Part shown: one piece after another, positions 42,518 to 55,400 of the stretch | How positions within the stretch are numbered: the stretch's first letter is position 1 | Layout of the letters: each line of letters starts with the position of its first letter | Source of the DNA: Bradysia coprophila | Taxonomy: Eukaryota > Arthropoda > Insecta > Diptera > Sciaridae | DNA length: 64,000 nt | Direction of reading: 5' to 3' | Assembly (NCBI RefSeq): GCF_014529535.1 | Contig: NC_050736.1 | Location: 4,774,001-4,838,000, forward strand | Position numbers and translations under genes: made by a program | Notes under the pieces: model-generated | The model's input: only the letters and a program-made list of their open reading frames with translations | Database searches by the model: none | What the model was told of the DNA's origin: nothing

Positions 42518-42951
42518 ATGGCAAAATTTTTGGTGATTTACTTGAAAATCATTCGTTTCCAACTGAAAATTGTGAACTAAAACGAGTTTTTCGTTTCGAA
42601 TCTTTACAGATAATTCTCTTTGCAATCGTTATGTGCGTAATGGCATACGGAAACGATGATAACATCGGATACAACAGAAACGACCGCCATGACACCAAAC
42701 AAGGAGGACATGGAAGTTCAGTTGGCCGTGGTTCGGCGGGACATGGCCAGGGATATGGACATGACGATCAACGATTTGGAAATCGCCACGAACAGGGTGG
42801 ACATGGTGGTGGTAGCGGACATGGTAGTGGATACGGTCATGGTAGTGAACGCGGTTATGGTAATGAGCGCGGTTATGGTAATGGACACAATGATCGTGGT
42901 CATGATCGCGATGACCGTCGACATAATGATGGACATGGACGTAAATACTAA
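42518..42951 (+). CDS. Secreted Gly/His/Asp/Arg-rich protein
   Basis: Exons 42518-42532 (Met-Ala-Lys-Phe-Leu, donor TTG|gtgatt) and 42610-42951 (acceptor gaatctttacag), with a 77-bp phase-0 intron; 118 residues. MAKFLIILFAIVMCVMAYG is a signal peptide. The mature part is hydrophilic: NDDNIGYNRNDRHDTKQGGH, then GHGGGSGHGSGYGHGSERGY and repeats of RGYGNE/RGYGNG, ending RHNDGHGRKY. It belongs with the other microexon-start Gly-rich genes here but is the only one of the later group on the plus strand and the most charged. TATA box and AATAAA (43016-43021) frame the gene. Function unknown; an extracellular role is inferred. Confidence 0.82.
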
Positions 42952-43015
42952 ATAATTCCTCTAGGCTTGTGTAAAGTTCTACAATGTCGAATTGAAATCA
43001 TTGTATGATAAATTT

Positions 43016-43021
43016 AATAAA
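43016..43021 (+). terminator. Polyadenylation signal
   Basis: AATAAA 64 bases after the stop of the 42518-42951 gene, followed by a T run. Confidence 0.5.
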
Positions 43022-44872
43022 TTTTTTTTTCGTGCTTCCCAACTATACTCAAATGTTTTTGCGTTACAATTTATTTCAACTGCAGTAATCATTGGCGACA
43101 AAAAACCAGTGTTCCCATTAATGTTTCAACGTAAAAATTCAGTGTTATGGTGTAAGAATCCCCATATAAAGTGCAGAATCGTTGAGAGGGCCTTTATTTA
43201 GGGAGATTTATTATAATAAATAATGTGATGGCGATCAGATTATTGAAAAATGACGAAATATATTGGCTCCCAACCAAGCTTTCATATTATAATGTCGACA
43301 AGAAACTATCCAGTCGCCGAAATATTTTTCCACATAATTTTCCAATTTCAAATTTTCTACTAAGTCATCATCCATCCTTGAAAATTTAAATAACAATATA
43401 CGACAATTACAAAACCACAAATGTCAGCATCCATATACCAAAGTCAAACCAATGCTAACACGTACACACAAGTTAGATAAGTGCAATGAGACGTGACCGA
43501 TTTTATTTTTTCCTATCCATCCTTTTACAACCAACCCAATAATAAAATTGATTGTGTATCGATTCCGTTGTATGTGCGTTCGGTTAAAAATGTACCGGTT
43601 GATGTAATGTAAAGTCTAAATTGCAATCCATCAATCGATAATTGACAAGGAATGAATTGTTGAAATTAAATTTGATTGTTCGGCGGTGGGCTGTTGCCTT
43701 TCCGTATTCTTTTTAAATTAAATTATAGATCGCCCCAATTGGTATGTGTCGCATTGTATGCTACACTACATTTGTATTCATTATTATCATTATCAAGCGT
43801 ACCATATACTTAGCAGTATGAGTGTGTCGAGTTATGGAGTCGAAATGATTCAACTGGACTTATCTTAGCCATAGAGGTAGACTACATAATCTGGTTTATT
43901 TCTCTGTAAAATTCAATAAAATAATTTGTTCGATTGGCAGCACGAAGTTGATTATCTGAAGGACTGAGGTCAGGTGTTACTTAATCAATTTAACAATTAG
44001 TGATCGGTCATAAAGCATGTCCAGTGTGCGAAAGAGATGCAAGATATGGTTGCAAATGTAGTAGAAAGGGACACAACCTGTCGTCAGCCAGTTTTTATCA
44101 AATATTCTGCTCTAAGAACCTCAACAGATTAATGTAAAATCTTTTACTTCATTTGGTTTAACACGAATTATTTGGAACGAGTATCAGGCAAATCCAATGA
44201 CAATAACAGAATGTCATAGTCGTCTGAAAAAGGCGTAAAATAAATGGGTAAAATATGCGGACGAAATTATCGTTTTATGTTTAAAGGTCAATGTCAAAAC
44301 TGTTAAAGAAAAAAAGCGATTAATTTATCGAAAATGCAATACAACAAGGTCTGTGGTGGTATTACGTCCTTCATACTCAATTTTCTTCTGTTATCAAATT
44401 CGGTCATCTATTAGTTAAACAATGGAATACAAAAGAATGGCCGAATACTGGTGCTTTTACCCTACGGAAGAGATAAAAAACAAGTACTTCGTCATACGAC
44501 TCGTCTCTGATTATAATCATGTGAGTCGACATCGACAGATTTTGCAGTTCATTTTTCTTTCTTTCTGATGCGCCTTAACCTTATCTTTCAAGAGAAGACA
44601 TTTGGGAAATCAACACACTTCAATCATTAAACGAAAGATTTGATCCCATGATCCCATGTATTCAACGACTCGTTGGTCTCTGTTCTTAAGGTTGAAGGTT
44701 GAAGGTTTCATTACCTACTGCTGGATTGCCAACATTACTATATTACTCACTGAAATTAGGCACAAGATTAAATTTCAGATAAAAAGTCGAACCTTTTAAC
44801 TTCACATTCATGAAGTTAATTGTTCACACAGAACAGTGCACAACATTTCAGTGCAATAATTTATCGGTGGCT
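43022..44872. other. Intergenic, nothing firm
   Basis: AT-rich. A TAAAATCTTTTACTTCATTT motif at about 44131 matches the repeat-associated GAAGTAAAAGATTTT. No gene model. Confidence 0.4.
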
Positions 44873-44879
44873 TATAAAG
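44873..44879 (+). promoter_or_regulatory. TATA box candidate for the ionotropic receptor
   Basis: TATAAAG, 127 bp upstream of the ATG at 45006. Confidence 0.4.
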
Positions 44880-45005
44880 GCAACCTTGCATAAATACGAA
44901 CTAATGGAGTAATTACTAACGTTCGATTAATTCTGCATTTAACAAAGTTGATATGAAAATCGCACTAAATGAGCTAGTAACCAACAAAACTTCGGTGGAC
45001 AAACA

Positions 45006-46706
45006 ATGGAAATTCAAATAGCTGTAGTTAGTCTACTGACTTTTATTTCTCAGGAAGTGAGACTCATTGACGAGTTAAACTACTGTTTCAACTTCGACCA
45101 CAATATATTCCTGTTAGACTCATTGGCAGACATCGACAATGTAGTAGGACATGGAACTCAACCTAGAAGTGTATTCATTTATAATAGTTCCAATGGAGGT
45201 ATACGAGGTTTAGAAAGTTTGTCGAAAGTCGAAAGTAAAAACACCTTCATGATTGTTGTTCCCGGAAGTTCATCACTCTATAGAAACTTAAAGTTACTGA
45301 GAAAGATCAAACATTTTCAGCGACTCAGCACAAACATGAAGATTGGAATTTTCTTTCCAGCTATCACGTTAATGAACGACATACGAAGCTATTTTCTGTG
45401 GTTTAGAGAACAGTCGGTTGTGAATGTATTTGCAGCGACCTACGCTCATGCCAGACGTTCGTTAACCATTTTCACATACCATTCGTATGGCAATTTTCAA
45501 GTGATAAACGTGACATCTACAACACTTTGCGAGGAAATTTTCCCCAGCCTAGACTCAAACTATCATCAGCACAAATTCCGAATGACTAGGTTTTTAAGCG
45601 ATGTGGACAAATACTTTTGGCTCGCAATGTTTCAAGTAATGAACGCAACGTTTACTATAATGAAGATCCCAGATTATAATACATTCAAAACGCTACCGGA
45701 GTATTTTCAGAATGGAATTGACATCTTTTCTAGACTAGGTTCGATTGATAGAAACTTGACTAAACTTCCCATGTACCCGATTGCCTTTAACGTTGAAAGA
45801 ATTATTGTTCCGGAAGCAGAACCGTATTCGAGCTTCTACGCTTACCTTGAGACTTTAACGTCGAACCAATTTTTTGCATATTCTGCGGGTACAGTGACTG
45901 CCACTCTGCTAACGTTAAGTGTTTGTCGCTACATTAAAGAGAGGAAAATTGTATTTTTTCAAAGTGTGGTGGATGTTGTTAACCTTCTCATTAATGACAA
46001 CAGCTACATAAAATATCAACGGCTCTCTCGCGCTGAAATATTTTTAATTGGATCGCTAACATTTGTTGGATTTATTGTCGTCAATGGATATCTGTCGGAT
46101 TTGCAAAGCTACATGACAAAGCCGGTTCTAAAGCCGCAGATCAAAACCGTTGCCGACATTTACGATTCCCCGTTAGTTATTGCAACCCCCGAGCAATTGT
46201 TTTATAAACTACTTGACACCGTAAATTATCGATCAGCTCAAGAGGAGTGGGACGAAAAAATTGTTGCAATGAATCCGATTAGTTACAGAGAACATATTTA
46301 CAATTTCAATACTTCCATGTCGTACGTGCTGAGTGATCGCTATTTCGATATGATGTTACGGATTCAACGACGGCTGAACAAGAGAGGCTATTACAATACG
46401 GGGACAGTAGTTACGACTTCATTTGCCATGTTTCCAGTATCAGAAACCGTACTGTTTCCTGATAGACGGAACGAAGTGCTTCACTGGTTGCACAGTTCTG
46501 GATTGTTCAATCGATGGATGTTGGAATATTTTGTTAAAACAGAGAAGAAGGTTATGGCTACTCACCTGAATAGGATGAAAAATCAACAAGCGACACTCGA
46601 TGAATTTACATTTCCAATGTTCATTATTTTCGGTTGGATTGTCGGCGTAATTGTTCTGTTCATTGAAATTGTATGGGATGTTACTAGGCAGCGATTCCTT
46701 TTTTGA
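45006..46706 (+). CDS. Divergent ionotropic receptor (IR), intronless
   Basis: A single 566-residue frame. IRs are variant ionotropic glutamate receptors used by insects for smell, taste, humidity and temperature, working as multi-subunit cation channels in dendrites of sensory neurons. Seen: signal peptide (MEIQIAVVSLLTFISQ); an N-terminal region without a full Venus-flytrap domain, as in divergent IRs; first membrane helix about 288-308 (AYSAGTVTATLLTLSVC); pore region about 315-330; helix about 343-363 (IFLIGSLTFVGFIVVNGYL); then SDLQSYMTKP, the counterpart of SYTANLAAFLT; ligand lobe S2 (VADIYDSPLVIATPEQLFYK); last helix about 537-556 (FPMFIIFGWIVGVIVLFIEI). Conserved glutamate-binding residues are not evident, as usual for divergent IRs. 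Lack of introns is typical of the species-specific expanded class. Ligand unknown; it probably needs a co-receptor encoded elsewhere. Confidence 0.88.
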   Translation: MEIQIAVVSLLTFISQEVRLIDELNYCFNFDHNIFLLDSLADIDNVVGHGTQPRSVFIYNSSNGGIRGLESLSKVESKNTFMIVVPGSSSLYRNLKLLRKIKHFQRLSTNMKIGIFFPAITLMNDIRSYFLWFREQSVVNVFAATYAHARRSLTIFTYHSYGNFQVINVTSTTLCEEIFPSLDSNYHQHKFRMTRFLSDVDKYFWLAMFQVMNATFTIMKIPDYNTFKTLPEYFQNGIDIFSRLGSIDRNLTKLPMYPIAFNVERIIVPEAEPYSSFYAYLETLTSNQFFAYSAGTVTATLLTLSVCRYIKERKIVFFQSVVDVVNLLINDNSYIKYQRLSRAEIFLIGSLTFVGFIVVNGYLSDLQSYMTKPVLKPQIKTVADIYDSPLVIATPEQLFYKLLDTVNYRSAQEEWDEKIVAMNPISYREHIYNFNTSMSYVLSDRYFDMMLRIQRRLNKRGYYNTGTVVTTSFAMFPVSETVLFPDRRNEVLHWLHSSGLFNRWMLEYFVKTEKKVMATHLNRMKNQQATLDEFTFPMFIIFGWIVGVIVLFIEIVWDVTRQRFLF

Positions 46707-48319
46707 TTCATTGGAAACCACGACGTGTGATGAAATTTGATTCTTGGAGCCGTAAGATACATTACACTCACCAAAACGAGAAAGTTTCAGGTGTAAACGT
46801 ATGAATGCGGTGGATCACAATTTCGTGATTTAAATTTTGTTTGAACTTGTTGAACGGATCGAGTCCATCATAGCAGACATTGCTAGTAGTGCCATGCCAA
46901 AATACCCATCAATCCCAAAGTTTTTGTGGAATTGCATTACCTTCAGTATGTTTACATACTTTTTGCATAAATCATCTTTACAGTTTGCAGTTTTGTAGAA
47001 TCTTAACCGTTGATTGATTAAATAAAGAAATGTTGTTCTGTGTGCAGCAAAAAGCTTTTCTCTTGTTGCTAAGTAAAAACCTATGCCAGTAAAGGCAAAC
47101 AGGGTAAGTTATCTGTTTATTACATTCTTCAATTAGATACAATGAAAGTAGAGACAAGGTTTTACCAACCGATGGCACTAGAGATAAATGTGTGACGGGG
47201 TGATATTAGAGAAGTTGTGATTTTCGCGTAAAAAAAAGTCAAATTATCAGTTATAAGTTGAGTGATTTTACATGATACGTCACACACTATTCACCGTACC
47301 TTATCTCTGTTGGTTGTTGATTGGCGGCATATAATTTTTGTGTTAAACAAAACAGAAGGCTAAAAGGTCATAGATATTGAAACGAATCTAGTATGTTAAC
47401 CAATGGACACTCCACCGCTGTTCTAGAAATGACCATAATTATGAACACATTGAACTGTTAAATACTTAACCAAATGTAAGTGACGGATAGTCACAAACTA
47501 TGGACGTTCAGGGACGTTCACAAACTACCGAGAAACTATATACGTTCAAGTATTTCTGGGTGTCCCCAAAACTCTTATAAATGTTCTTATATCCCTGAAG
47601 AAGGAAACTGTTTCGGTTCCGAAAGTTCGGAGAATAAATAAAAATAATTCAAACCTGAACCACAATATCCAATAAATACAATGTCTAGGGAAACAATATT
47701 GCATAATTACATTAAGCTGATTATATGCGTAAAGCCGTTGACAATGTGGATATTCATAAATAAACTTTTAAACCGAAACGAAAAAGGACACTTTCAATTC
47801 TGAACAATGCCAACTTACAATTCAATAATCAAAATATTGAAGATTGTAAATTGCATTAACAATCAATATCAGTCACATAACTTATTATAATTTTACATAA
47901 TAAACTGTACAATCCGTACGTGATAAATATTTAAAAAGCATCATCAGCCTTAAGTCTAAATCATAAATCGAATGTCCGGCATCGACAATCGAATTTAATT
48001 TTAATGGTTTTTGTTCCGTTAACGAACCATGACGCATTCTTGTGTATTTATTGCCCGGCATTGCAGACACAATGAGAGGGTGAGGCTGATAATCAAAAAT
48101 AAAATATTTCTTTTTTGCACAATACCGCCGATGACCGTATGACCATATTTGAAAAATAAAAATTTTGCCTCCTTTCTCGGATATTCCTTGTTGTGAGTCA
48201 AAGTACATTAATATTACACAACCATGGGACAAAAAATGTCATTGGTGCTTCTTGTGAAAAATTTGTTCATACGAGACGAATTCGAGATCAATAAACAAAC
48301 ATTTGTTAACCTCGAGGTT
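46707..48319. other. Intergenic; possible retroelement tail near 47.6 kb
   Basis: AT-rich. Around 47590-47650, 'ccctgaagaaggaaactg' then 'ggttccgaaagttcgg' followed by AATAAATAAAAATAA resembles the 'ctgaagaagg ... gaaac/cgaaag' phrase seen at 3' ends of several retroelement groups. No coding part is present, so it is not called as an element. Confidence 0.35.
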
Positions 48320-48522
48320 AACCTCTTACATTCGGCTGTTCATCTGCTATCGATAACGACGACAAAAATAATGACAAGCTCTGGGTAATGTAGTTTTTTA
48401 TATAATATGTTAAAAAAATTGAAGTACAAGATTTGAAATCTGCCGACTAAAAATACTTTGATCGATTGAAGTAAAAGGCTCGATAATAACACTGGTCATA
48501 TGCTTGCCGTCTGTAACAGGTT
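48320..48522. repeat. MITE family B copy, full length
   Basis: About 203 bp. AACCTCTTACATTCGGCTG at the left and GCCGTCTGTAACAGGTT at the right are inverse copies, with TTAA spanning each edge. The inner CGATAACGACGACAAAAATA, then GAAGTACAAGATTTGAAATC and AAAATACTTTGATCGATTGA are shared with the copy at 50931. Confidence 0.75.
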
Positions 48523-50335
48523 AACAAGAAGTCGTTTTCATTATTAGTGCGATCGCAGATACTCAAAACCTTGAGGTGAAGTTAATTTATCGTGTTGTTG
48601 GGTAAAAATTGCTGTAGGATGTTAATAGATAACAAACAAGATATCAAAGGCTACAATTCTCATTTACATATAATATCATTTATTATCCACAACAACGTCA
48701 CCCACAAATACTGAGCTATAGCTAACATGATGTGATGGCTAATTTCAATAAAAAGAATTTTATCCGGTAAATTCGTTTAAAACCCATGGAAGCCCGTCTG
48801 ACAAACAAGTTCAACAATATCTCTGTTGCTTCCATTAGAGAAATTTCAGGACATCAGAAGACCTTACTGCCTGTGTAGGATTAATGGTCGGAGTTAGTTA
48901 TAATGTATGACTGAGGACCAGTTTCGTGGGAGCGTTTAAAGCTCTCTAAAATCTTCTTTTAATAGACATTCGATCCTAAACCATCAAAAAAACAATGAAG
49001 AATGATTTAAGGTTGGTAATGAAATAAGAAATAACATTTTTGAAGGGTGTAAAGATGTTTTTTTGGTTTTAAACGTACCATCGAAAATGGTCTTTACTCA
49101 ATACTATTACAGAAAACAGAAATCCTCCTCGGCGCTATATACCCATATACGATCGGCTATATAGCGATGATAGAGTTAACAACAATTCTGTATGTAATAG
49201 TAATGTCTACGTGATGTAAGGTTTACTAGTCAACTGAAGAAAATGAAGGCGATTCATTGCTGACATTCATAAAAAATATAATTTGATTTAATGCAGCAGC
49301 AAAAAAAATCAATTTACTTACATACAAACTACTCTTCATATAGTGAAATTATCCATCACATCCATGTAACCAGAACTTCACTTTTTTATATAGCCGTCGA
49401 TGCAAACACACAAAAACTAATTAAATTTAATCAAAAATCTCTTGTGCTGTAATAAAATATCACTTTTTTCCCAGTGCTTCCTTCCAATGCGAATAAAAGT
49501 TGAATTTTTACAAAGGAACAGGACGAAAGTAATCCTAAAATTATACATTTTGTGGCACACTTTTGATCACGTGTCGTAACATCAATTTCTTTTGAAAATT
49601 CAAATTCCAAATATGAAAAGTGTTTTTATGCGCTATAAATGCAAGGGTCCATGCCGAATAATGTAATTTAGGTATAAATAATAATAACGAGTGTGTGTGT
49701 ACACATTAAAAATATAAAGTGAAAACATCTATTATAAAAACTATACGCAAAGGTTTCACCATATATACCATAAACCATATAGAACCAATAAGATGTGAGA
49801 ATGAAATGAAAATTATATCGACAACGACACACACAGAAAAAAAAATCGTTGTGATCCATTTCAAATTAATACTATGCGTGAATCCCCTCTTCTTGTTGAG
49901 GGTTTTAATCTATGAGTTGAAATGAAATTCGACAATTTTTTTATGTTAACTTAAAAGTTAGCATTTTCCCATTCCCATCGAATTTCAAGAAAATGTTAAC
50001 AGTTCTCGTGAGAAATATTTGAACGTGTTATGGGAATGTGATTAAAAGGACGACCGAGTTTAAACGCCTTTTATTTGTTGGTGAGAAAGTGTTCTCGGTT
50101 TGTAATTTAGCGTCAGATCAATAGAATTTCTACATTAAAACGAACGAAGTTAAGAATTTTGAACTATTCTTTGGAAATTTGTGGTCGTCTGTGAAAGGTT
50201 ATTATTAGAACTGGGAAGGAATGATAAAATACTTCTTCACTCTAAGCTTTACGCGAGCATCCAACAATTTGTTTAAACGCACAGATCGTAATTGCGATTT
50301 TTTGGTTCGATTTTATTAGGAAAACTACTTCATCT
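48523..50335. other. Intergenic, lone family B end
   Basis: CGTCTGTGAAAGGTTAT at about 50188-50204 is a family B end without a visible partner. GTGTGTGT-type and AT-rich runs otherwise. Confidence 0.4.
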
Positions 50336-50813
50336 CGTCGGCAACATGACTCCGATATCTCAGGAACTACTGAACTGATTTTGAAAACCTTTTTTTTCCT
50401 TGAAAGGTAGTAACAAGTTATGAATTTTGAGCATAAAAAAAAATGTCAGTGAAATCAGCACTTTTCGTCGTATTCTCTAGAGGCTTTTCAGTTTTTCCAC
50501 AATAACTTCTGAGGCGTATGGCCGATTGACTTCATGTCGAGCTCAAAATTCATTACTTTTTACTACCTTTCAGGGAAAAATAAAATTTTATCAAAATCGA
50601 CTCAAATGTATTACAAATTTGGTTTAAGGAAAGCTGTTTTTTTCAGTTTTTCGACAATATCTACCGAACCATACGGCCGATTGACTTTACGTCAAAATTA
50701 CGGCTCAAAATTAATAACTTCTCACTGCCTTGCAAGGAAAAAAAAAGTTTAACAAAATCAGTTTAGTAGTTTCTGAAATATCAGAGATACGCCCTTCAGT
50801 TATGTTGCCGACG
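50336..50813. repeat. Foldback family E, long copy
   Basis: CGTCGGCAACATGACTCCGA, then TATCTCAGGAACTACTGAAC, is inverted at the right (AGTAGTTTCTGAAATATCAG, then AGTTATGTTGCCGACG). The interior holds direct copies of 'tatggccgattgacttcatgtc' / 'tacggccgattgactttacgtc' and several 'ttactacctttca' phrases, so the unit has been partly duplicated compared with the 273-bp copy at 34590. Confidence 0.75.
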
Positions 50814-50930
50814 ATCTGTTATGTATAAGCGACGAGAAAAGTAACCAACGAAAAATGGCTACCACTTATTACTATATAGTTAACTGTTAAAACTAATGAA
50901 GTAAAAGATTTTGCGTCGATCTTATTTTAA

Positions 50931-51129
50931 CCAGTACGGCTATTCATCTGTTATCGATAACGACGAGAAAAATAATGACAAGCACTGGGTAAGCTGGTCC
51001 TTTATATAATAGAATGCATGTTAAAAAAATTGAAGTACAAGATTTGAAATCAACCGATTAAAAATACTTTGATCGATGGATGCATCCGACCCGACAATAA
51101 TACTGTTCATACGCTTACCGTCTGATTAA
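50931..51129. repeat. MITE family B copy
   Basis: Starts CCAGTACGGCTATTCATCTG after TTAA and ends ACCGTCTGA before TTAA. The interior CGATAACGACGAGAAAAATA, GAAGTACAAGATTTGAAATC and AAAATACTTTGATCGATGGA matches the copy at 48320. GAAGTAAAAGATTTTGCGTC lies just outside the left edge (50899). Confidence 0.7.
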
Positions 51130-52420
51130 GGAAATTAAATTCTTACATTATAAGCGATATTTGCAATAGTGTTCCTCAAGCACAGCTTATCAAAATATCT
51201 TGATCGATTTTTAAGAGTTTTTAAGTTCTTTTTCGATGCCATTTTATGAGTTTAATAAAAAAATATTTGAGAAATCTGAAGAATTTTTAGGAAATTTAAT
51301 TCTTTAAAATCTGCCTTGGTTTTGCTTATGAAATGATTTTTTTTAATTTGTGGAACGAGTTTTTCATCACTATTGATTTATAGATAACGTCGCGTCGTCC
51401 AAACTAACTCTTGTTGCAGTTGTTTATTTTCCACCTTCTTGCGAGAAGAAATTCGTTTAAATAATTTTATTTAAAAAAACAGAAGCCAATGCCTGAAATT
51501 TTTCACTGCAAATAACTCTCATGAGCAACTTCTACCTGTGAGAAGTAATTGAAAGTTCTAAAACGTTAGTAAAGCTACAAACAGCCGTGCAAAATTGTTT
51601 TACCAATCAGTTCGTGCAGCAAAAATACGTGCTAAGAAAATAAAATGAGAAACGTTATAGCCGAGAGATACTGCACCTTATTTATAAAATCATTTTTACG
51701 AGCGGTGGCGGTGCCGCAGAGTTACTTTATATTCTCAGATAGATTTATATTCTAAAACAATTAACCCTGTTTTCGCAAAGGTTTTCGTTTATTTTAAATT
51801 AAACTTAGTGCTGTGTGCATCATAAAATATTTCCGACAGTAACATCAACAAACTGACTCATAAAAATAGAAAAGCGAGAAGGGACTGACGTTGAAAACCA
51901 TAACAAATTAGACACTTTTTTTTCGTGTGAAGTCAAACAGTTTCACAATTAAATGTAACGCTTTAAAATAACATTGCCGCAATTCAACATCAATTAAATT
52001 AAAAAAAAAAAAATCATTCGGACAATGGAATTAAATTCAATTGTAAAATTGTTGTTTTTTTGGAGTGTTGTTCTGAGTGGATTTGAATGTCCTTTTTGTT
52101 CCATTTGCACTTGGGGTTATTTGCATTTTTATTTAACCAAAAAATTTGATTATGTGTTTGAAATGGGGACATCAAAAATTACAGTTACTGCACTGAGCGA
52201 TTTGGGTGTGTGGTGGTGTTTTTAGGAAAAGCACAGGACGAAAATAGAAACATAAAATAAAATCAATAAAGTAAATTAGAGTTTTATAATTGGATCACAA
52301 ATCAAACTTTATCTAAACAAATGTTCATGCTGTAATGCTGTTTTATTTATAAATTTTGCAGACGACAAGAAATCAAGGCTAATACATACATCAGAGTTGT
52401 TCATTCCAGTCTATTATGTC
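51130..52420. other. Intergenic and ABCA 3' flank
   Basis: AT-rich. A 66-codon plus frame at 52025-52225 has a hydrophobic start but no support. TTTATT at 52342-52347 (AATAAA on the minus strand) may end the ABCA transcript. Confidence 0.4.
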
Positions 52421-55400
52421 TCACACAGAAGCAGCCTCAATTTGTTCTTCCTTCGTAAAGTGCATGAAAACCTGTTCCAGGGACATTTGGGTGACCGTGA
52501 AATCGTTCACTATATTCTCCGTCTTCAATCGACTCATCATAGCGAACACCTCAGACCATTTCAGTTTTTCCGTCGACACATTGAATGTGATTAGGTCAAG
52601 ATATTTTTCCTTCAGCTGAACCGTCGGAAACAGTTCGTGAATGCGGGTGTTAATTTGGAATAATTCCGATTCATCGTCTCGTTTCATCTTAATGGTGAGA
52701 TTGAAGCCTTTGGAAAATTTGTTCTTTAAATGTTGTGCGGAGCCCAAGCATCGAAATTCTCCATTGGTCATAATTGCAATGCGTGTGCACAATGCTTCAC
52801 ATTCCTCCATGGAATGTGAGGTTAAAATAACGGATTTGCCAGAATTTCGTGTCTTATTGACTACTGACCATAACTGACGTTTTGAATATGGGTCGATGCC
52901 TTGAAAAATATTCCTTTTAAATTGAATAAATGTGAGTCAGGGAAAATTTCATTTATTTACCAGTTGTAGGCTCATCCAGGAATATAATGTCTGGATCACC
53001 AAGCACTGACTGAAACGGAAATAATCATTACGCATGATTCGTACAAATTTCTCATTAGTTACACTCACCAGTGCCGCGCTAATCTTCCGTTTGTTACCAC
53101 CACTATACGCTTTGATTTTCTTATCAAGATGCATTTGAAATCCGAATTCCTTCGCCAGATTTTCGATGATTTCATCGATTTCGTCAATGGGAATTCCACG
53201 CATCAGTGAAAATATTTTCAAATTTTCGCGACCGGTAATATCGAACAGTAATGCGTCGAACTGTGGACAATAGCCAATCGATTTTTGTGCTCCGATCATA
53301 CTATTTTTCATGCTGTTTCCTCGGATCCAAACGTCCCCAGATGAAATTATTTCGTCACCGGTCAACATTTTAAAGGTTGAAGTTTTGCCGGCACCGTTGA
53401 CACCCTTAAATTTTTACTTCCAAATTTTTTGAACTTGGAATTATTTCATTCACTTACCAATAGTCCAAAGCACTCTGATGTGTCCACACCGAGATAGAGT
53501 TGGTTGACTGCCAATGTATTGCCATAAAGCTTTGATAATCCTTGCAGCGCTAAATTCGAAGCCTTCAATTCGTCGCCGGTCATCTTTTCAATTTTCTGTT
53601 TTTCATCCTCAACGTCATTATCAAAAACAGTTGTCGTTCGAAGACTTTTTATCGGATTTGTGACAATCGTCTTGATTTTATAAATTAATTTCTCGAATAT
53701 TAAATGATCCATTAGTACACACATCGACAGGAATAGAATTCCGGAAACGATCATCATCACAATATTAGCACCAACTCCATTTGATTCGAAATGGAAAACA
53801 TCTGAACACACAAAATTCCAATTATAGAACATTTAGGCCAAGAAATGATTTCATTGTAAAAATTACTGGAAGCTTCAACTGGGAAAAGATGAAATGAAGC
53901 GATCTTAGAGAAGCAATCGATCAGTGAGAAGGGACCAAAAAACAACATTATCCAATAAATAATATCCGATAGAACGTTTGAAGAGATGAGGTAATAACAC
54001 AGCAAGTAGACGATGTACATCACTCCACCTGAAATTAATCGTTAATAGTAATCTCATAGATGTCTACAGATGTAGAGAGAAAAAGTTGAAAAGTCGAGTT
54101 ACCCTTCAATGTTTGACTATCCCGGGATACCTCGGGAGGAGTAGACTTCGAGAATCATGATAAAACGCGACTTTTCAACTTTCTACTTTCAACCTTGTCC
54201 ATGAAAAGTACAATTTTCGGTCCCAAAAACCTATTAAAATCAACTCACATAAAACTCCATAGACGGATACTAAGGCCTCTGCGGTCGCATGTTTTATAAA
54301 CATAAACGACGCCATGTATATGAAAGGAATGGCTGAAAATCCGTAAGTCAAAAGTAGTACCATTACAGTTCCAACCTGGTCTGCCGTTCGAAAGTATGGT
54401 CGGTGAGTCAGCGCGACTATGCCAACTATTATGTACATTGTTAGAATCAAAAGGAGGTAGTCGATAATAAACGATGCCGTCCAGTAAATAAATCGATTAG
54501 CTCCGCTTATGAATTGGAGTAGTTTAGCTCGTGTTGTTCTTTCCTTTACTTTAATTGCGATAAAAATCGATGGCCAATAGCAAGTGAGTAAGTAGAACAT
54601 GAGGAACATCAGCAAAAAGTTGATAATCGTTGCAGAGAAAGATAGTTGCTCCTCAATGGGCAACTCCTCATCCTCAGCATCGTCCTGTCTCAGTCCCATT
54701 TTTTTCCTTGTCAAAGCGTCCACATCGTTTTCAGGATAGTATTCATAGTACGCCGAAATATTGAACGGTTTGATCGAAAGAATGATGTCAGACTGATTTC
54801 CCGCTACCGTTTTTAATATTGCACGATGAATAAGATTTAAGCCTACCATGTGAAGGAAATATGACGATCGACTACTCTGGGTCCAAGCGGTAATAGTTCC
54901 AGATTTCAATGTTAACCCAAATAGATTCCGTTCATAAGTCCCTTGCTCGGACATTCGATACTTTTGTAGAATGTAATCTTCAAAATTGTCTACTTCTTCA
55001 ATGGTATCTTTCCCCTCGAAAAGGCTTACGTAGTTCAGAAACAGATATGGATTCGATCCATCATTTGCGATACCAGTTTCTGTCTTATTGAAAGATGAAA
55101 GTGAAACATTTTCTGGAATTGTAGGATCATAAGCGTACCAGGAATCAAATTCGATTGGAATTGCCAAAAAAACGAACATTAAACCAGCAGTCACTAGTAC
55201 TAACCAACCAATGGGGTAGAAGTTCCGTCTGGTAAAATGAAATTTTTTCAAAATTATTGCGTAGACCTGATACAGCATGAGTGTAAACCCTGTCACTTTT
55301 TTCGTAGGAATGACATCATTTAAGAGAATATTGTCGGTAGTCGGTGCACTGCCTGTCCTATCGGATCCAACTTTAATGAACACTTCTTCTAGCGTTGTTA

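Noticed and set aside
42656-42955. Met/Asp-rich overlapping frames in the 42518 gene
   Set aside because: Shadows of the GGN-rich repeat; no signal peptide or start context.
47590-47670. Possible retroelement 3' tail (ctgaagaagg ... gaaac ... AATAAATAAA)
   Set aside because: Only a short phrase match with no coding part or second copy in the window.
52025-52225. 66-codon frame with a hydrophobic start and Cys-rich middle
   Set aside because: Could pass for a small secreted peptide, but there is no promoter, homologue or splice evidence; placed in AT-rich spacer.
52949-53368. ABCA exon frame reading on as ALVSVTNEKFVRIMRNDYFR
   Set aside because: This is read-through of the 59-bp intron 53010-53068; splicing gives ISAALSVLGDPDIIFLDEP, the conserved order.
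53757-53832. Overlapping frames at the ABCA exon 5/6 boundary suggesting a frameshift
   Set aside because: A 65-bp GT-AG intron (53802-53866) joins the two frames cleanly, so no frameshift is needed.
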